Part shown: positions 37,967 through 47,342 of the stretch, one piece after another
How positions within the stretch are numbered: the stretch's first letter is position 1
Layout of the letters: the number at the start of each line of letters is the position of its first letter
From: Acetobacteraceae bacterium
Lineage (GTDB): Bacteria; Pseudomonadota; Alphaproteobacteria; Acetobacterales; Acetobacteraceae
Length of the DNA: 64,000 nucleotides
Reading direction: 5' to 3'
Assembly (NCBI GenBank): GCA_030041375.1
Contig: JASHOA010000093.1
Location: 1-64,000, forward strand
Translations under genes and position numbers: made by a program
Notes under the pieces: generated by a model
Told to the model about the DNA's origin: nothing
The model's database searches: none
What the model saw: the letters and a program-made list of their open reading frames with translations, nothing else

Positions 37967-39406
37967 ATGGATCCGTCGTTCCTGCCCGCATGGCGCTTGG
38001 CCGAGCTGGTCCGAAGCCGCAAGCTCGGCTGCCTCGAATTGCTCGATCATTTCATTGCCCGCACAGAGCGGCTGGACCCCCGGCTCAACGCCGTCGTCGT
38101 CAGGGATTTCGAGCGTGCGCGAGGGCGTGCCAGGCGGCTCGACCAGGCGGGGCGGGCGGAGGGACCACTGTTCGGCGTGCCGATGACGGTCAAGGAGAGC
38201 TTCGATCTCGCCGGGCTGCCCAGCACCTGGGGCTACGAAAATCGCAAGGCCGGGCAGGCGGAAACCGACGCGCTGGCCGTGCGCAGGCTGGAAGCGGCAG
38301 GGGCGGTGGTGTTCGGCAAGACCAATGTTCCGGTCGGGCTTGCCGACTGGCAGAGCTACAACCCGGCTTACGGCACGACGAACAACCCGTGGCATCCGGG
38401 GCATACGCCGGGCGGCTCTTCCGGTGGCGGTGCCGCAGCCTGCGCGGCCGGGTTTTCCGCGCTCGAACTGGGCAGCGATATCGGCGGGTCGATCCGGGTG
38501 CCGGCGCATTATTGCGGCCTGTTCGGCCTGAAGCCGAGCTGGGGCCTCTGCTCGCCGCGCGGGCAGTCGATGGTCAACGCGGCGGCGATGACCGACATTT
38601 CGGTGATCGGCCCGCTGGCCCGTTCGGCGCGGGACCTCGAACTCGCGCTCGATGCCATCCTCGGGCCCGATCCAACCGAGGCGACGCACGGCTATGCGCT
38701 GCCGGGCCCGCGGATGAACAGGCTTTCCGAATGCCGCATCGCGGTCTGGGCCGAGCAGCCGGGCCAGGCGACCGATGCCGAGACGGTGGTGCTGATCGAG
38801 AATCTGGCGCGCCACCTCGAACGCGAAGGGGCCGAGGTCAGCCGCACCGCGCGCCCCGACTGCGACCCCGTCGAGGCGTTCCGCCTTTACGTCACCTTGC
38901 TCGACGCCGCCCTTTCCGCGCGCGCGCCGGAGGAGATCCTGGCCCGGAAACGCGCGGAAAAAGCGAGGCTCGCGGCCGACGATTTCAGCACCGATGCGCT
39001 GTTCGTGCGGGCGGTCGATCTCGGGCATCGGGAATGGCTGAGGCTGAATGAACGGCGCCAGCAAATGCGCCGTCTCTGGGGCGACTTCTTCAAGCGTTGG
39101 GATGTGCTGCTCTGCCCGGTGATCGCGACAGCGGCCTTGCCGCACATGCAGGAAGGCGAGACCTGGGAGCGGAGCCTCGTCGTCAACGGCCGGGAGATTG
39201 CCTACAACGACATGCTGTTCTGGCCTGGCATCACCTGCGCATTCCACCTTCCGGCGAGCGTGGCGCCGATCGGGCTTTCGGGTTCCGGCCTCCCCATCGG
39301 CGTGCAGATTGCCGGGCCGATGGGCGGCGATCGCACCACGATCAGGATGGCCGAGATGCTCGAGCTTTCTTTCAGATCCTTCGTCCCGCCGCCCGGTTGG
39401 GAATGA
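37967..39406 (+). CDS. Amidase signature family amidase
   Basis: A 479-residue amidase. The Ser-cisSer-Lys triad is in place: K76 in VPMTVKES, S151 in PGGSSGGG and S175 in DIGGSIRVP. It hydrolyses an amide bond; the substrate is unknown, and annotation as 'amidase' is as far as the sequence goes. It lies 36 bases upstream of a sugar-type ABC transporter operon in the same direction, so its product or substrate may be linked to that transporter. Confidence 0.9.
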   Translation: MDPSFLPAWRLAELVRSRKLGCLELLDHFIARTERLDPRLNAVVVRDFERARGRARRLDQAGRAEGPLFGVPMTVKESFDLAGLPSTWGYENRKAGQAETDALAVRRLEAAGAVVFGKTNVPVGLADWQSYNPAYGTTNNPWHPGHTPGGSSGGGAAACAAGFSALELGSDIGGSIRVPAHYCGLFGLKPSWGLCSPRGQSMVNAAAMTDISVIGPLARSARDLELALDAILGPDPTEATHGYALPGPRMNRLSECRIAVWAEQPGQATDAETVVLIENLARHLEREGAEVSRTARPDCDPVEAFRLYVTLLDAALSARAPEEILARKRAEKARLAADDFSTDALFVRAVDLGHREWLRLNERRQQMRRLWGDFFKRWDVLLCPVIATAALPHMQEGETWERSLVVNGREIAYNDMLFWPGITCAFHLPASVAPIGLSGSGLPIGVQIAGPMGGDRTTIRMAEMLELSFRSFVPPPGWE

Positions 39407-39442
39407 GGGGCGCCTGCCCCGGGTTCGAGGAAATCTTCGACC

Positions 39443-40969
39443 TTGACCGACGGGACTCCGATCCTTGCCACGGTTGGCGTGAGCAAGTCCTTCGGTGGCG
39501 CCGTGGCATTGCGCGACGTCTCGCTCGCGCTCCATGGCGGAGAGGCACACGCGTTGCTGGGCGAAAACGGCGCCGGGAAGAGCACGCTGGTGCGCATCCT
39601 GGCCGGTGTGATCGAGCCCGATAGTGGACACATCCTGCTGAACGGACGGAAGCAGATTTTCCGCAACCCCGCCGAGGCTCGCGACGCGGGAGTGGCCGTC
39701 ATCTATCAGGAGCCGACGCTCTTTCCCGATCTTTCCATTGCCGAAAACGTGCTCATCGGGCGCCAGCCGCGGCGCAGTTGGGGGCGGATCGATCACCGGA
39801 GATCAACGGCGATGGTGGCGGCGCTGTTTGCCGGTCTCGGTGTCGCCCTCGATCCCGCGCGGCTGGTGCGCGGGCTTTCCATCGCCGGACAGCAACTGGT
39901 GGAGATTGCCAAGGCGCTTTCTTACGAAGCGCGCGTCCTGATCATGGATGAGCCGACGGCCGCCTTGACCGGCGAGGAGACGGCCCGCCTGTTCGCGGTG
40001 GTCCGCCGGCTGCTCAATCAGGGTGTGGCGATCCTGTTCATCACGCATCGCCTCGAGGAGGCGTTTGCCGAATGCCAGCGCCTGACGGTGCTCAGGGACG
40101 GCGCGCTGGTCGATAGCGGGCCGATCGCCGGCTACACGCCGTCCCAGGTGGTGCGGCTGATGGTGGGACGGGTGCTGGAGACGCTCTATCCGCCACGGCG
40201 CGGCGAACGCGGTGCGCCCGCCCTTACGGTGCGCGGACTTTCGGCTGCGGGCGTCTATGCCGGCATCGATTTCGACCTGCATCAGGGCGAGATCGTGGCT
40301 CTGGCCGGGTTGGTGGGGGCCGGACGCAGCGAGGTGCTGCGCGGGATTTTCGGCATCGATCAGCGGGAAGGCGGAACCGTGCATGCGTTCGGCCGCGAGA
40401 TCCCGCCCGGCGACCCGCGCGCGGCGATGCGCATGGGGCTGGCACTGGTGCCGGAAGACCGGCGCCAGCAGGGGCTGGTGCTGGATCTTTCCATCATCCG
40501 CAACGCGACGCTCGCCGTGCTCAGGCAGCTTCGTCGCGGACCGTTTTCCTCGCCGGCAAAAGAGCGCGCGATCACCGCCGAATGGGCGTCACGGCTGAAG
40601 CTCAAGTTCCGGAGGCTTTCGGATGCGGTCGCGACACTTTCGGGGGGCAACCAGCAAAAGGTGGTGTTGTCGAAGTGGCTCGCGACCGCGCCCAGGATCC
40701 TCCTGATCGACGAGCCGACGCGGGGCATCGATGTCGGTGCCAAGGCCGAGCTCCATCACCTGATCGCCGGCCTGGCGCGGCAGGAGCTCGCGGTCTTGAT
40801 GGTGTCTTCCGAACTGCCCGAAGTTCTCGGCATGGCGGATCGGATCCTGGTGATGCGGGAGGGGCGGATCGTCGGGGAGATGGGTGGGGCGCTGGCCAGT
40901 GAGGAATCGGTGATGGCGCTGGCGACCGGCCAGGAGGGAGCGCTCGGGCCGGCGCGCGACCCGGCATGA
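39443..40969 (+). CDS. CUT2-type sugar ABC transporter ATP-binding protein
   Basis: A 508-residue two-domain ATPase (RbsA/RhaT-like). The first domain has Walker A GENGAGKST (40-48), a deviant signature (LSIAGQQ) and Walker B LIMDEPTAAL. The second has a degenerate Walker A (GLVGAGRSE) but an intact LSGGNQQK signature and LLIDEPTRGID. It starts with TTG at 39443, preceded by GAGGAAA. It overlaps the next gene by ATGA. Confidence 0.92.
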   Translation: MTDGTPILATVGVSKSFGGAVALRDVSLALHGGEAHALLGENGAGKSTLVRILAGVIEPDSGHILLNGRKQIFRNPAEARDAGVAVIYQEPTLFPDLSIAENVLIGRQPRRSWGRIDHRRSTAMVAALFAGLGVALDPARLVRGLSIAGQQLVEIAKALSYEARVLIMDEPTAALTGEETARLFAVVRRLLNQGVAILFITHRLEEAFAECQRLTVLRDGALVDSGPIAGYTPSQVVRLMVGRVLETLYPPRRGERGAPALTVRGLSAAGVYAGIDFDLHQGEIVALAGLVGAGRSEVLRGIFGIDQREGGTVHAFGREIPPGDPRAAMRMGLALVPEDRRQQGLVLDLSIIRNATLAVLRQLRRGPFSSPAKERAITAEWASRLKLKFRRLSDAVATLSGGNQQKVVLSKWLATAPRILLIDEPTRGIDVGAKAELHHLIAGLARQELAVLMVSSELPEVLGMADRILVMREGRIVGEMGGALASEESVMALATGQEGALGPARDPA

Positions 40970-41979
40970 GCGCGGCGGTTGCCGCCGAGCGCACCGGGCT
41001 GTTCCAGGCGCTGGCTCGCGTGCGCGAGGTGGGGTTGTTCGCCGTGCTGGCGGCGCTGGCGCTGGCGACGGCCGCGATCAATCCGCGCTTTCTCGGTGCG
41101 CAGGGCGTCAAAGACATTCTGGAAGATGTCGCGGTCACGGCTCTTTTGTGTGTCGGCGAAACGATCGTGCTCCTGATGCGCCAGGTCGATCTTTCCATCT
41201 CGTCGATCCTCGGCCTGACCGCCTATGCGACCGGGGCGCTGTTCATTGCGCATCCGGCGATGCCGATTCCGCTGGTGATGGCGATCGGGGCCGTGGGGGG
41301 CGCGGCCTTGGGCGCGCTGAATGGCGGGCTCGTGGCGTGGGGCGGCGTGCCGTCCCTGGTCGCCACGCTCGGCACTTTGTACGTGTTTCGCGGCGCCGAT
41401 TTCGCCTGGGTGAAAGGTGCGCAGATCAATGCCACCAGCCTGCCCGGCCATTTCCTCGGGCTGGCGACGGCCGGGGTCGGGCCGGTGCCGTTCCTGGCCT
41501 TGATCGTGGTCGGGCTGATTGCGCTTTCCGGCTATGCCCTCCGCCACTACCCGGCCGGACGCGAATATTTCGCGCTCGGCTCCAACGAGGAGGCGGCCCG
41601 GCTGGCCGGCATCGATGTCCGGCGCCGCCTGCTGCTCGGCTTCATCTGCTGCGGCGCGATTGCCGGCTTCGCCGGCGTGCTGTTCACGGCGCGTTTCGGG
41701 ACCGTGGATGCGACGGCAGGAACCGGGCTCGAGCTGCACGTGATCGCGGCCTGCGTCGTCGGAGGGGTGGCGATCACCGGCGGCGTCGGCAGTGTCGAGG
41801 GCGCGGCGATCGGCGCGCTGCTGCTGGCCACGATTTCGAACGCGCTGGTTTCGCTACGGGTGCCGGCCTTCTGGGAACAGACGATCGAAGGCGCGATGCT
41901 GCTCGCCGCGATCAGCCTCGATCTCGTGATCGCGCGGCACACGCTCGCCCTCATGCGCTCAGGCCGCCGCCATGGCTGA
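40966..41979 (+). CDS. CUT2-type ABC transporter permease (first)
   Basis: A 337-residue inner-membrane permease of the RbsC/RhaP type, with about 8-10 helices and the conserved GGVAITGGVGSVEGAAIGAL segment and REYFALGSNEEAARLAGI loop. It forms the channel with the second permease. ATGA overlap with the ATPase gene before it; the next gene starts 8 bases before its end. Confidence 0.92.
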   Translation: MSAAVAAERTGLFQALARVREVGLFAVLAALALATAAINPRFLGAQGVKDILEDVAVTALLCVGETIVLLMRQVDLSISSILGLTAYATGALFIAHPAMPIPLVMAIGAVGGAALGALNGGLVAWGGVPSLVATLGTLYVFRGADFAWVKGAQINATSLPGHFLGLATAGVGPVPFLALIVVGLIALSGYALRHYPAGREYFALGSNEEAARLAGIDVRRRLLLGFICCGAIAGFAGVLFTARFGTVDATAGTGLELHVIAACVVGGVAITGGVGSVEGAAIGALLLATISNALVSLRVPAFWEQTIEGAMLLAAISLDLVIARHTLALMRSGRRHG

Positions 41980-42985
41980 GATGCTCGCGCCGCTCAGGCG
42001 CTGGGAAGTGGTGATCTGGCTCCTGGTTCTGTTGGCGCTCTTTCTGGGCTCGTTTCTCTCGCCGGCCTTCCTGACGGCCGACAATCTCGGCAACCTGGCG
42101 GCCAATCTTTCCGAGATCGCGCTGATGGCGCTGACTTCGACGATGGTGATCGTTGCCGGCGAGATCGACCTCTCGGTCGCCTCGGCGCTCGGGATGTGCA
42201 GTTGCCTGCTCGGCCTGTTGTGGTCCTTGCACGTGCCGATCGCGCTCGCCATGCTGGCTGCGCTGATTGCCGGAGCACTGGCGGGCGCGTTCAACGGCGT
42301 GCTGGTCACCTGGCTTGGGCTGCCGTCGCTGGCGGTGACGATCGGCACGCTGGCCCTCTATCGGGGTCTGGCGTTCGGCCTGCTCGGCGACAAGGCGGTG
42401 GCGGATTTCCCGACCTTCTTCACCAATCTCGGGTTCGGCACGGTGATGGGGACGGCGCTGCCGAACCCGATGGTGCTGTTTTTCCTGCTGGCGGTGCTGA
42501 CCATCCTGGTGCTGCACGCCACCCCCTTCGGCCGCGCGCTCTATGCCATCGGGGCCAATCCGGTGGCGGCGACCTTTGCCGGGCTGCCGGTGCTGCGCCA
42601 CAAGTTCCTTCTGTTCGTGCTTTCCGGGGCGATGAGCGGGCTCGCCGGCATCGTCTACACGGCTCGCTTTTCCAGCGCCCGCGGCGACAATGCGGAGGGG
42701 TTCGTGCTGCCGGTGGTGGCGGCGGTGCTGCTGGGCGGGATTTCGATTTTCGGCGGCAAAGGCAGCGTGATCGGGGTCATTGCCGCCGTCTTCCTGATCG
42801 GCATCCTGCAAAATGCACTGGCCCTGATCGACGTTTCCAACGATATCCTGACCATCGTGACCGGATCCCTGCTGATCGCCTCGGTATTGGGACCGAACCT
42901 GGCGGCGGCGGTGGAAAGCCGGCTCGAACGGCGTGCTCTGCCCGGCGGGCGGCGGCGACAACCGAGAAGGGAGAACGAGGCATGA
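41972..42985 (+). CDS. CUT2-type ABC transporter permease (second)
   Basis: A 337-residue RbsC/RhaQ-type permease. It has the family segments GEIDLSVASALGMCSCLLG, RALYAIGANPVAATFAGLP and GGISIFGGKGSVIGVIAAV. Two different permeases in one operon is the rhamnose/AI-2 pattern within CUT2. Its stop overlaps the binding-protein start (ATGA). Confidence 0.92.
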   Translation: MAEMLAPLRRWEVVIWLLVLLALFLGSFLSPAFLTADNLGNLAANLSEIALMALTSTMVIVAGEIDLSVASALGMCSCLLGLLWSLHVPIALAMLAALIAGALAGAFNGVLVTWLGLPSLAVTIGTLALYRGLAFGLLGDKAVADFPTFFTNLGFGTVMGTALPNPMVLFFLLAVLTILVLHATPFGRALYAIGANPVAATFAGLPVLRHKFLLFVLSGAMSGLAGIVYTARFSSARGDNAEGFVLPVVAAVLLGGISIFGGKGSVIGVIAAVFLIGILQNALALIDVSNDILTIVTGSLLIASVLGPNLAAAVESRLERRALPGGRRRQPRRENEA

Positions 42986-43980
42986 AAAGACGAGCACTGA
43001 TGATCGGCGCCGCAGGCGCGATGCTGGCCGGGACGCTGCCGGCGGAGGCGGCGGGCATCAAGCCCGGATTGACGATCGCGTTCCTGCCGAAGCAGGTCAA
43101 CAACCCCTATTTCACCACCGCGGACGACGCCGGGATCGCCGCCTGCAAGGAATTCGGGGCCAGCGGCAAGGAGGTCGGGCCGTCCAGTGCCGGCGCATCG
43201 ACGCAGGTTTCCTACATCAACACGCTGGTCGCGCAGCGGGTACGCGCGATCTGCATTTCCGCCAACGATCGCAATGCTCTGGTGCCCTATCTCAAGCGCG
43301 CGATGGCGCAGGGGATCAAGGTCGTCAGCTATGACAGCGACGTCGCGCCGGCCGGGCGGCAGCTCTTCTGCAGCCAGGCGGACAACGAGACGATCGGCCG
43401 CGACGAGGTCAAGCTCTTGGGCAAGATGATCGATTACAGCGGCCAGATCGCCATCCTGTCGGCGACGCCGAACGCGACCAACCAGAATACCTGGATCGGC
43501 TTCATGAAGGATGAGCTGAAGAAGCCCGAGTACGCGAAGATGGAGCTGGTCAAGGTCGCCTACGGGAATGACGACGACCAGAAGAGCTTCACCGAAATGC
43601 AGGGCCTGATGCAGGCTTTTCCGCATCTCAGAGGGGTGATTTCGCCGACCACGGTCGGCGTCAGCGCGGCGGCCCGCTACCTGTCATCGAGCCCGTACAA
43701 GGGGAAGGTCACGCTGACCGGGCTCGGCACGCCCAACCAGATGCGCGCCTATATCAAGGATGGCACCGTGCAGGCCTTCGCGCTGTGGAATCCGGGAGAC
43801 CTTGGCTATCTCGCCGCCTATGCGGCCGGTTCGCTGTGTTCCGGGGTGATTACGGGCAAGGAGGGGGAGAGCTTCGCCTGCGGCAAGCTCGGGCAGCGCA
43901 GCATCGGCGCCGACGGCGTGGTGATCCTGGGGCCGCTCACGGTGTTCGACAAATCGAATATCGACCAGTTCCATTTCTGA
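42982..43980 (+). CDS. Sugar-binding periplasmic protein (RhaS-like)
   Basis: A 332-residue periplasmic binding protein with a signal peptide (ALMIGAAGAMLAGTLPAEAA). IAFLPKQVNNPYF and GTPNQMRAYIKDGTVQAFAL resemble rhamnose (RhaS) and autoinducer-2 (LsrB) binding proteins. No rhamnose or AI-2 catabolic gene is nearby, so the ligand is not settled. It ends the amidase-ABC run; a hairpin terminator follows after 14 bases. Confidence 0.9.
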   Translation: MKRRALMIGAAGAMLAGTLPAEAAGIKPGLTIAFLPKQVNNPYFTTADDAGIAACKEFGASGKEVGPSSAGASTQVSYINTLVAQRVRAICISANDRNALVPYLKRAMAQGIKVVSYDSDVAPAGRQLFCSQADNETIGRDEVKLLGKMIDYSGQIAILSATPNATNQNTWIGFMKDELKKPEYAKMELVKVAYGNDDDQKSFTEMQGLMQAFPHLRGVISPTTVGVSAAARYLSSSPYKGKVTLTGLGTPNQMRAYIKDGTVQAFALWNPGDLGYLAAYAAGSLCSGVITGKEGESFACGKLGQRSIGADGVVILGPLTVFDKSNIDQFHF

Positions 43981-43994
43981 TTTTTCCCGTCGCT

Positions 43995-44020
43995 GCCGCC
44001 GGGCCGCATGGCCCGGCGGC
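43995..44020 (+). terminator. Hairpin terminator of the ABC operon
   Basis: Perfect 11-bp stem GCCGCCGGGCC / GGCCCGGCGGC with loop GCAT, 14 bases after the binding-protein stop; no T run follows. Confidence 0.65.
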
Positions 44021-44035
44021 AAGGAAGGCTGCCCG

Positions 44036-44141
44036 CTAGCCCGCGATCGCCCGAGGCGGAAACGTCGGAGGGCGTGAATCGCGGGTTCGAATAAAGCGCG
44101 AGACCCGTGTCGGGCTGCACGGTCAGCCCGACACGGGTCTA
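44036..44141. repeat. Two-hairpin repeat, family 1 (inverted orientation)
   Basis: Complete copy in the opposite orientation to the others, from CTAGCCCGCG to GACACGGGTCTA. Its last three bases (44139-44141, CTA) are the reverse complement of the TAG stop of the ArsR-SRPBCC gene. It lies between that gene and the convergent ABC operon. Confidence 0.93.
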
Positions 44142-44924
44142 ACGGCCCGGCAGACGATCCGTTCGTGGCAGGCCCTGGCCGGTTTCGAGCCGGCTCTTGA
44201 GGCTGGAGAGAAGGCGCGGCCAGCCGTTCGAAACGGCGTCGATCACCGTGTTCGGGCCATCCGCTTCATGCCGCACGGTGAACTTCACCCATGCTTCTTC
44301 TGGTTCGAGTTCGAAACGGAACCGCGTCTCTGCCTCGTCCCTCAGCTCCTGCATGAGCTGATGGCGCCATCCCAGAACAAGCAGCCGCGGCGGATCGATC
44401 TCGAGAATTTTCCCCGTGTCGGCAACCCGGCCATCGGCAAAGACGAGCTTCCATGACGCGCCCTTCTGCCAGTCTGACTCCTGATGGGTGCCGAACCAGC
44501 AGGTGCGGGTGAATTCCAGTTTTGTCAGCGCTTCCCACAATTTTTCTGGGATCGTGCGGATGTATGTGACATAGAGGAAGCGACTTTCTGCCATGGGTGT
44601 CTTTCTCCTGGTTGCAGCGAGGGGTTTGGCCTCTTCGCCGGTCGCTCGGCGTTCCGGCTGATCGGCTTCCTCCAGTGAGCGCTTGAGATCGGCAAGCGCG
44701 GGAACGCGCGAACGCTCGTACTGGCCGATCCAGCGTTCGGCGATTTCGCGGATGGGAACGGGGTCGAGGTGGCGGAGCTTCTCGCGCCCACGCTTGCGGG
44801 CGACGACGAGGTTTGCCGCCTCCAGAACGGCGAGAGGCTTCGTCACGGCTTGCCGTGTCATGTTCTGCCCCTCGCAAAGTTCGCCCAGGATCTGCCCGTT
44901 CTGCGCCAGGAGACGATCCAGCAA
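44139..44924 (-). CDS. ArsR-type HTH / SRPBCC (AHSA1-like) fusion protein
   Basis: A 261-residue fusion: an ArsR-type winged helix (LDRLLAQNGQILGELCEGQ, MTRQAVTKPLAVLEAANLV) followed by an SRPBCC lipid-binding domain (FLYVTYIRTIPEKLWEALT; RLLVLGWRHQL). The start shown is a TTG. In frame upstream, SFRSLADPLRRR continues the HTH but meets a TAG with no usual start. An ATG at 44979 in another frame (MHLSDAK) would fit a normal opening joined by a one- or two-base shift near 44955, so a frameshift or sequence error is likely. The stop is supplied by the repeat. Confidence 0.82.
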   Translation of the reverse strand: MLDRLLAQNGQILGELCEGQNMTRQAVTKPLAVLEAANLVVARKRGREKLRHLDPVPIREIAERWIGQYERSRVPALADLKRSLEEADQPERRATGEEAKPLAATRRKTPMAESRFLYVTYIRTIPEKLWEALTKLEFTRTCWFGTHQESDWQKGASWKLVFADGRVADTGKILEIDPPRLLVLGWRHQLMQELRDEAETRFRFELEPEEAWVKFTVRHEADGPNTVIDAVSNGWPRLLSSLKSRLETGQGLPRTDRLPGR

Positions 44925-45042
44925 CCGCCGCCGGAGAGGGTCGGCCAGGGACCGGAAGCTTGGCGTCGGAGAGGTGCATGGCTATGGATTCCGCGCCCGG
45001 CGGTGCTTGTGTGCGGCAGAGTCCGGGAGGAGAAGGCGGCCC

Positions 45043-46575
45043 ATGGAGTGCGACGTTCTGATTGCCGGAGCGGGCCCGACCGGGCTTGCGCTCGCGCTGT
45101 GGCTGACCAGGCTTGGTGTCAAAGTGCGGATCATCGACAAGACCGCCGGGCCGGGGACGACTTCGCGGGCAGTGGCGGTGCAGGCGCGCACGCTCGAGCT
45201 TTATCGCCAGCTCGACCTTGCGGATGCGGTGATCGCCGGAGGCCACCAGGTTCCCGCGATCAATCTCTGGGTGAGGGGCAGGAAGGCGGCGCACGTGCCG
45301 TTCGGGGCGATCGGAGCGGGACTGACGCCCTATCCGTTCGTGCATATTTTCCCGCAGGATCGGCACGAGCGGCTGCTGATCGAACGGCTCGAAGCCCTCG
45401 GAGTTTTGGTTGCTCGTGAGACCGAGTTGCTCGGCTTCACGGATCGTGGCGAGCACATCGATGCACGCCTCCGGCTACCCGGCGGACAAGAGGAAAGCCT
45501 GGAGGCGCGCTTCATCGCCGGCTGTGACGGAGCGCGCTCGGTGGTGCGGGAGACGATCGGTTCGGGCTTCCCCGGCGGCACGTATCGGCAACTTTTCTAT
45601 GTTGCCGATGTCAATGCCACCGGTCCCGCGGCCGATGGCGCGTTGCATGTCGATCTCGACCTGGCCGACTTCCTTGCCGTTTTCCCGCTGGACGGGCAGG
45701 GGAGGGCGCGGCTGATCGGGACCGTGCGCGACGAGCGCGCCGAGCGCCCTGAGAGCCTGCGCTTCGAGGACGTGAGCAGGCAAGCGATCGAGCACATGAA
45801 AGTAACGGTCGAACGGGTGAACTGGTTCTCGACCTACCATGTGCACCACCGCGTCGCCGGGCAGTTCCACAAGGGCCGTGCCTTCCTGGTGGGCGATGCG
45901 GCGCATATCCATAGCCCGGTCGGCGGCCAGGGAATGAACACCGGCATCGGCGATGCCATCAACCTGGCCTGGAAACTGGCCGCGGTGGTCGCCGGGCGCG
46001 CGCCCGAAAGGCTGCTCGAAAGCTACGAAGCCGAACGGATCGTCTTCGCGCGGCGACTGGTCGCGACGACGGATCGTATCTTCACCCTCGTCACCTCCGA
46101 AGGCCGCCTCGCCAGCCTGCTGCGCACCCGCGTGGTTCCCGCCCTTGCCGCCGGCCTGTTCCGCATCCCGCAATGGCGCGCATTTCTTTTCCGCACCGTC
46201 TCGCAGATCACGCTCAACTATCGTGGCGGCCGGCTCAGCCGCGGGGTGGCCGGCAAGGTGCAGGGCGGCGACCGGCTGCCCTGGGTGCGGGAGGGCGATG
46301 ACGACCATTTTGCTTGGCTCACCGCAATGAGCTGGCAGGCCCACGTCTATGGTGCGGCGAGCCCCGAACTCACATCGTGGTGCCGATCGCACGATCTGCC
46401 ACTCCATGTCTTCGCCTGGCATCCCGGGCACCGCGCGGCCGGCTTCGCGCGGGATGCCCTCTATCTGCTGCGGCCGGACAGCTACGTGGCGCTGGCCGAC
46501 GCTTCCGCAACACCGGCCGCGCTCGAGCGCTATTTCGCCGATCAGGGAATCAGCCTGGCGGCGCCGGTGCCGTAA
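45043..46575 (+). CDS. FAD-dependent monooxygenase (PheA/TfdB-like)
   Basis: A 510-residue flavoprotein hydroxylase. It has the GxGxxG FAD site (LIAGAGPTGLAL), the DG motif (AGCDGARSVVRE) and the second FAD site GDAAHIHSPVGGQGMNTG. Such enzymes hydroxylate phenols or related aromatics using NAD(P)H and O2; the substrate here is unknown. GGGAGGAGAAGG precedes the ATG at 45043. It is divergent from the ArsR-SRPBCC gene, which could regulate it. Confidence 0.9.
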   Translation: MECDVLIAGAGPTGLALALWLTRLGVKVRIIDKTAGPGTTSRAVAVQARTLELYRQLDLADAVIAGGHQVPAINLWVRGRKAAHVPFGAIGAGLTPYPFVHIFPQDRHERLLIERLEALGVLVARETELLGFTDRGEHIDARLRLPGGQEESLEARFIAGCDGARSVVRETIGSGFPGGTYRQLFYVADVNATGPAADGALHVDLDLADFLAVFPLDGQGRARLIGTVRDERAERPESLRFEDVSRQAIEHMKVTVERVNWFSTYHVHHRVAGQFHKGRAFLVGDAAHIHSPVGGQGMNTGIGDAINLAWKLAAVVAGRAPERLLESYEAERIVFARRLVATTDRIFTLVTSEGRLASLLRTRVVPALAAGLFRIPQWRAFLFRTVSQITLNYRGGRLSRGVAGKVQGGDRLPWVREGDDDHFAWLTAMSWQAHVYGAASPELTSWCRSHDLPLHVFAWHPGHRAAGFARDALYLLRPDSYVALADASATPAALERYFADQGISLAAPVP

Positions 46576-46705
46576 CGGGCTGGCGCCCGCCATGATGAGA
46601 CGGAGCCTCGCCGGGTCGGACCCGGCATGAGCTGAGCAATTTTCCCCAAGCGGCGGCGCGGCGAAAGGACCAGAACCAGGGCTCTCCACTGAGCGAGGTT
46701 CGAAC

Positions 46706-47218
46706 ATGGTTGCCAGAACGCCATTCGCCGGCGCGCTGCAAAGCGAGGGCCCGGCGTCAGACCGCGCCGAGAAGATGCAGCTCTACGGCTGGCTGATCGG
46801 GGACTGGACGATGGATGCCACCATCCATCGCGACGATGGCGCGCGGCACGAGGGCGCGGGGAAAATTCATTTCGTTTGGGTGCTCGAAGGGCGTGCCATC
46901 CAGGATGTCTGGATCCTGCCGGGAATCTTCTACGGCACGACGCTCCGCATCTACGATCCCGGTATCGACGCCTGGCACATCCTGTGGAGCGATCCGCTCA
47001 GGCAGTATTATTCGCAGCAGATCGGGCGCGCCCGCGGCGATGACATCGTCCAGGAAGGCAGGAGCGGTTCTGGTGAGACGGTTCGCTGGAGCTTCACCGA
47101 CATCGGGCGCGACTCCTTTCGCTGGCTCGGCGAGATATCTTCCGACGGCGGCAAATCCTGGCGCCTGCAAGCCGATTTCCGCGCCCGGCGCGTTGCTGCC
47201 CCGAGTGGCGCTCTTTAG
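46706..47218 (+). CDS. Hypothetical protein (DUF1579-like)
   Basis: A 170-residue protein with a lipocalin-like pattern: QLYGWLIGDWTMDATI, FVWVLEGRAIQDVW, YDPGIDAWHILWSD, GSGETVRWSFTDI and GKSWRLQADF. This resembles DUF1579 and related small beta-barrel proteins. No signal peptide. The function is unknown. Its TAG stop is the first three bases of the adjacent family 1 repeat. Confidence 0.75.
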   Translation: MVARTPFAGALQSEGPASDRAEKMQLYGWLIGDWTMDATIHRDDGARHEGAGKIHFVWVLEGRAIQDVWILPGIFYGTTLRIYDPGIDAWHILWSDPLRQYYSQQIGRARGDDIVQEGRSGSGETVRWSFTDIGRDSFRWLGEISSDGGKSWRLQADFRARRVAAPSGAL

Positions 47219-47320
47219 ATCCGTGTCAGGCTGACTGTACAGCCCGACACGGGTCTCGCTCTTTATTCGAGCCCGCGATTCACGCCCTCCGACGATCCCG
47301 CCGCGGGCGATCGCGGGCTG
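47216..47320. repeat. Two-hairpin repeat, family 1
   Basis: Complete copy from TAGATCCGTGT to GCGGGCTG at the convergent end of the DUF1579-like and SMP-30 genes. TAG at 47216-47218 is the stop of the former. The right end has CTG instead of the usual CTA. Confidence 0.92.
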
Positions 47321-47342
47321 GCGCGATTCCGGGGCAGCGGCC

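Noticed and set aside
37061-39796. 911-codon minus-strand open frame
   Set aside because: Only the last 222 codons (from 37729) have a ribosome site and protein-like sequence; the rest is antisense to the amidase and ABC genes.
42982-43980. Naming the binding protein as a rhamnose or AI-2 receptor
   Set aside because: Similarity is to both; no rha or lsr catabolic gene is present, so I left the ligand open.
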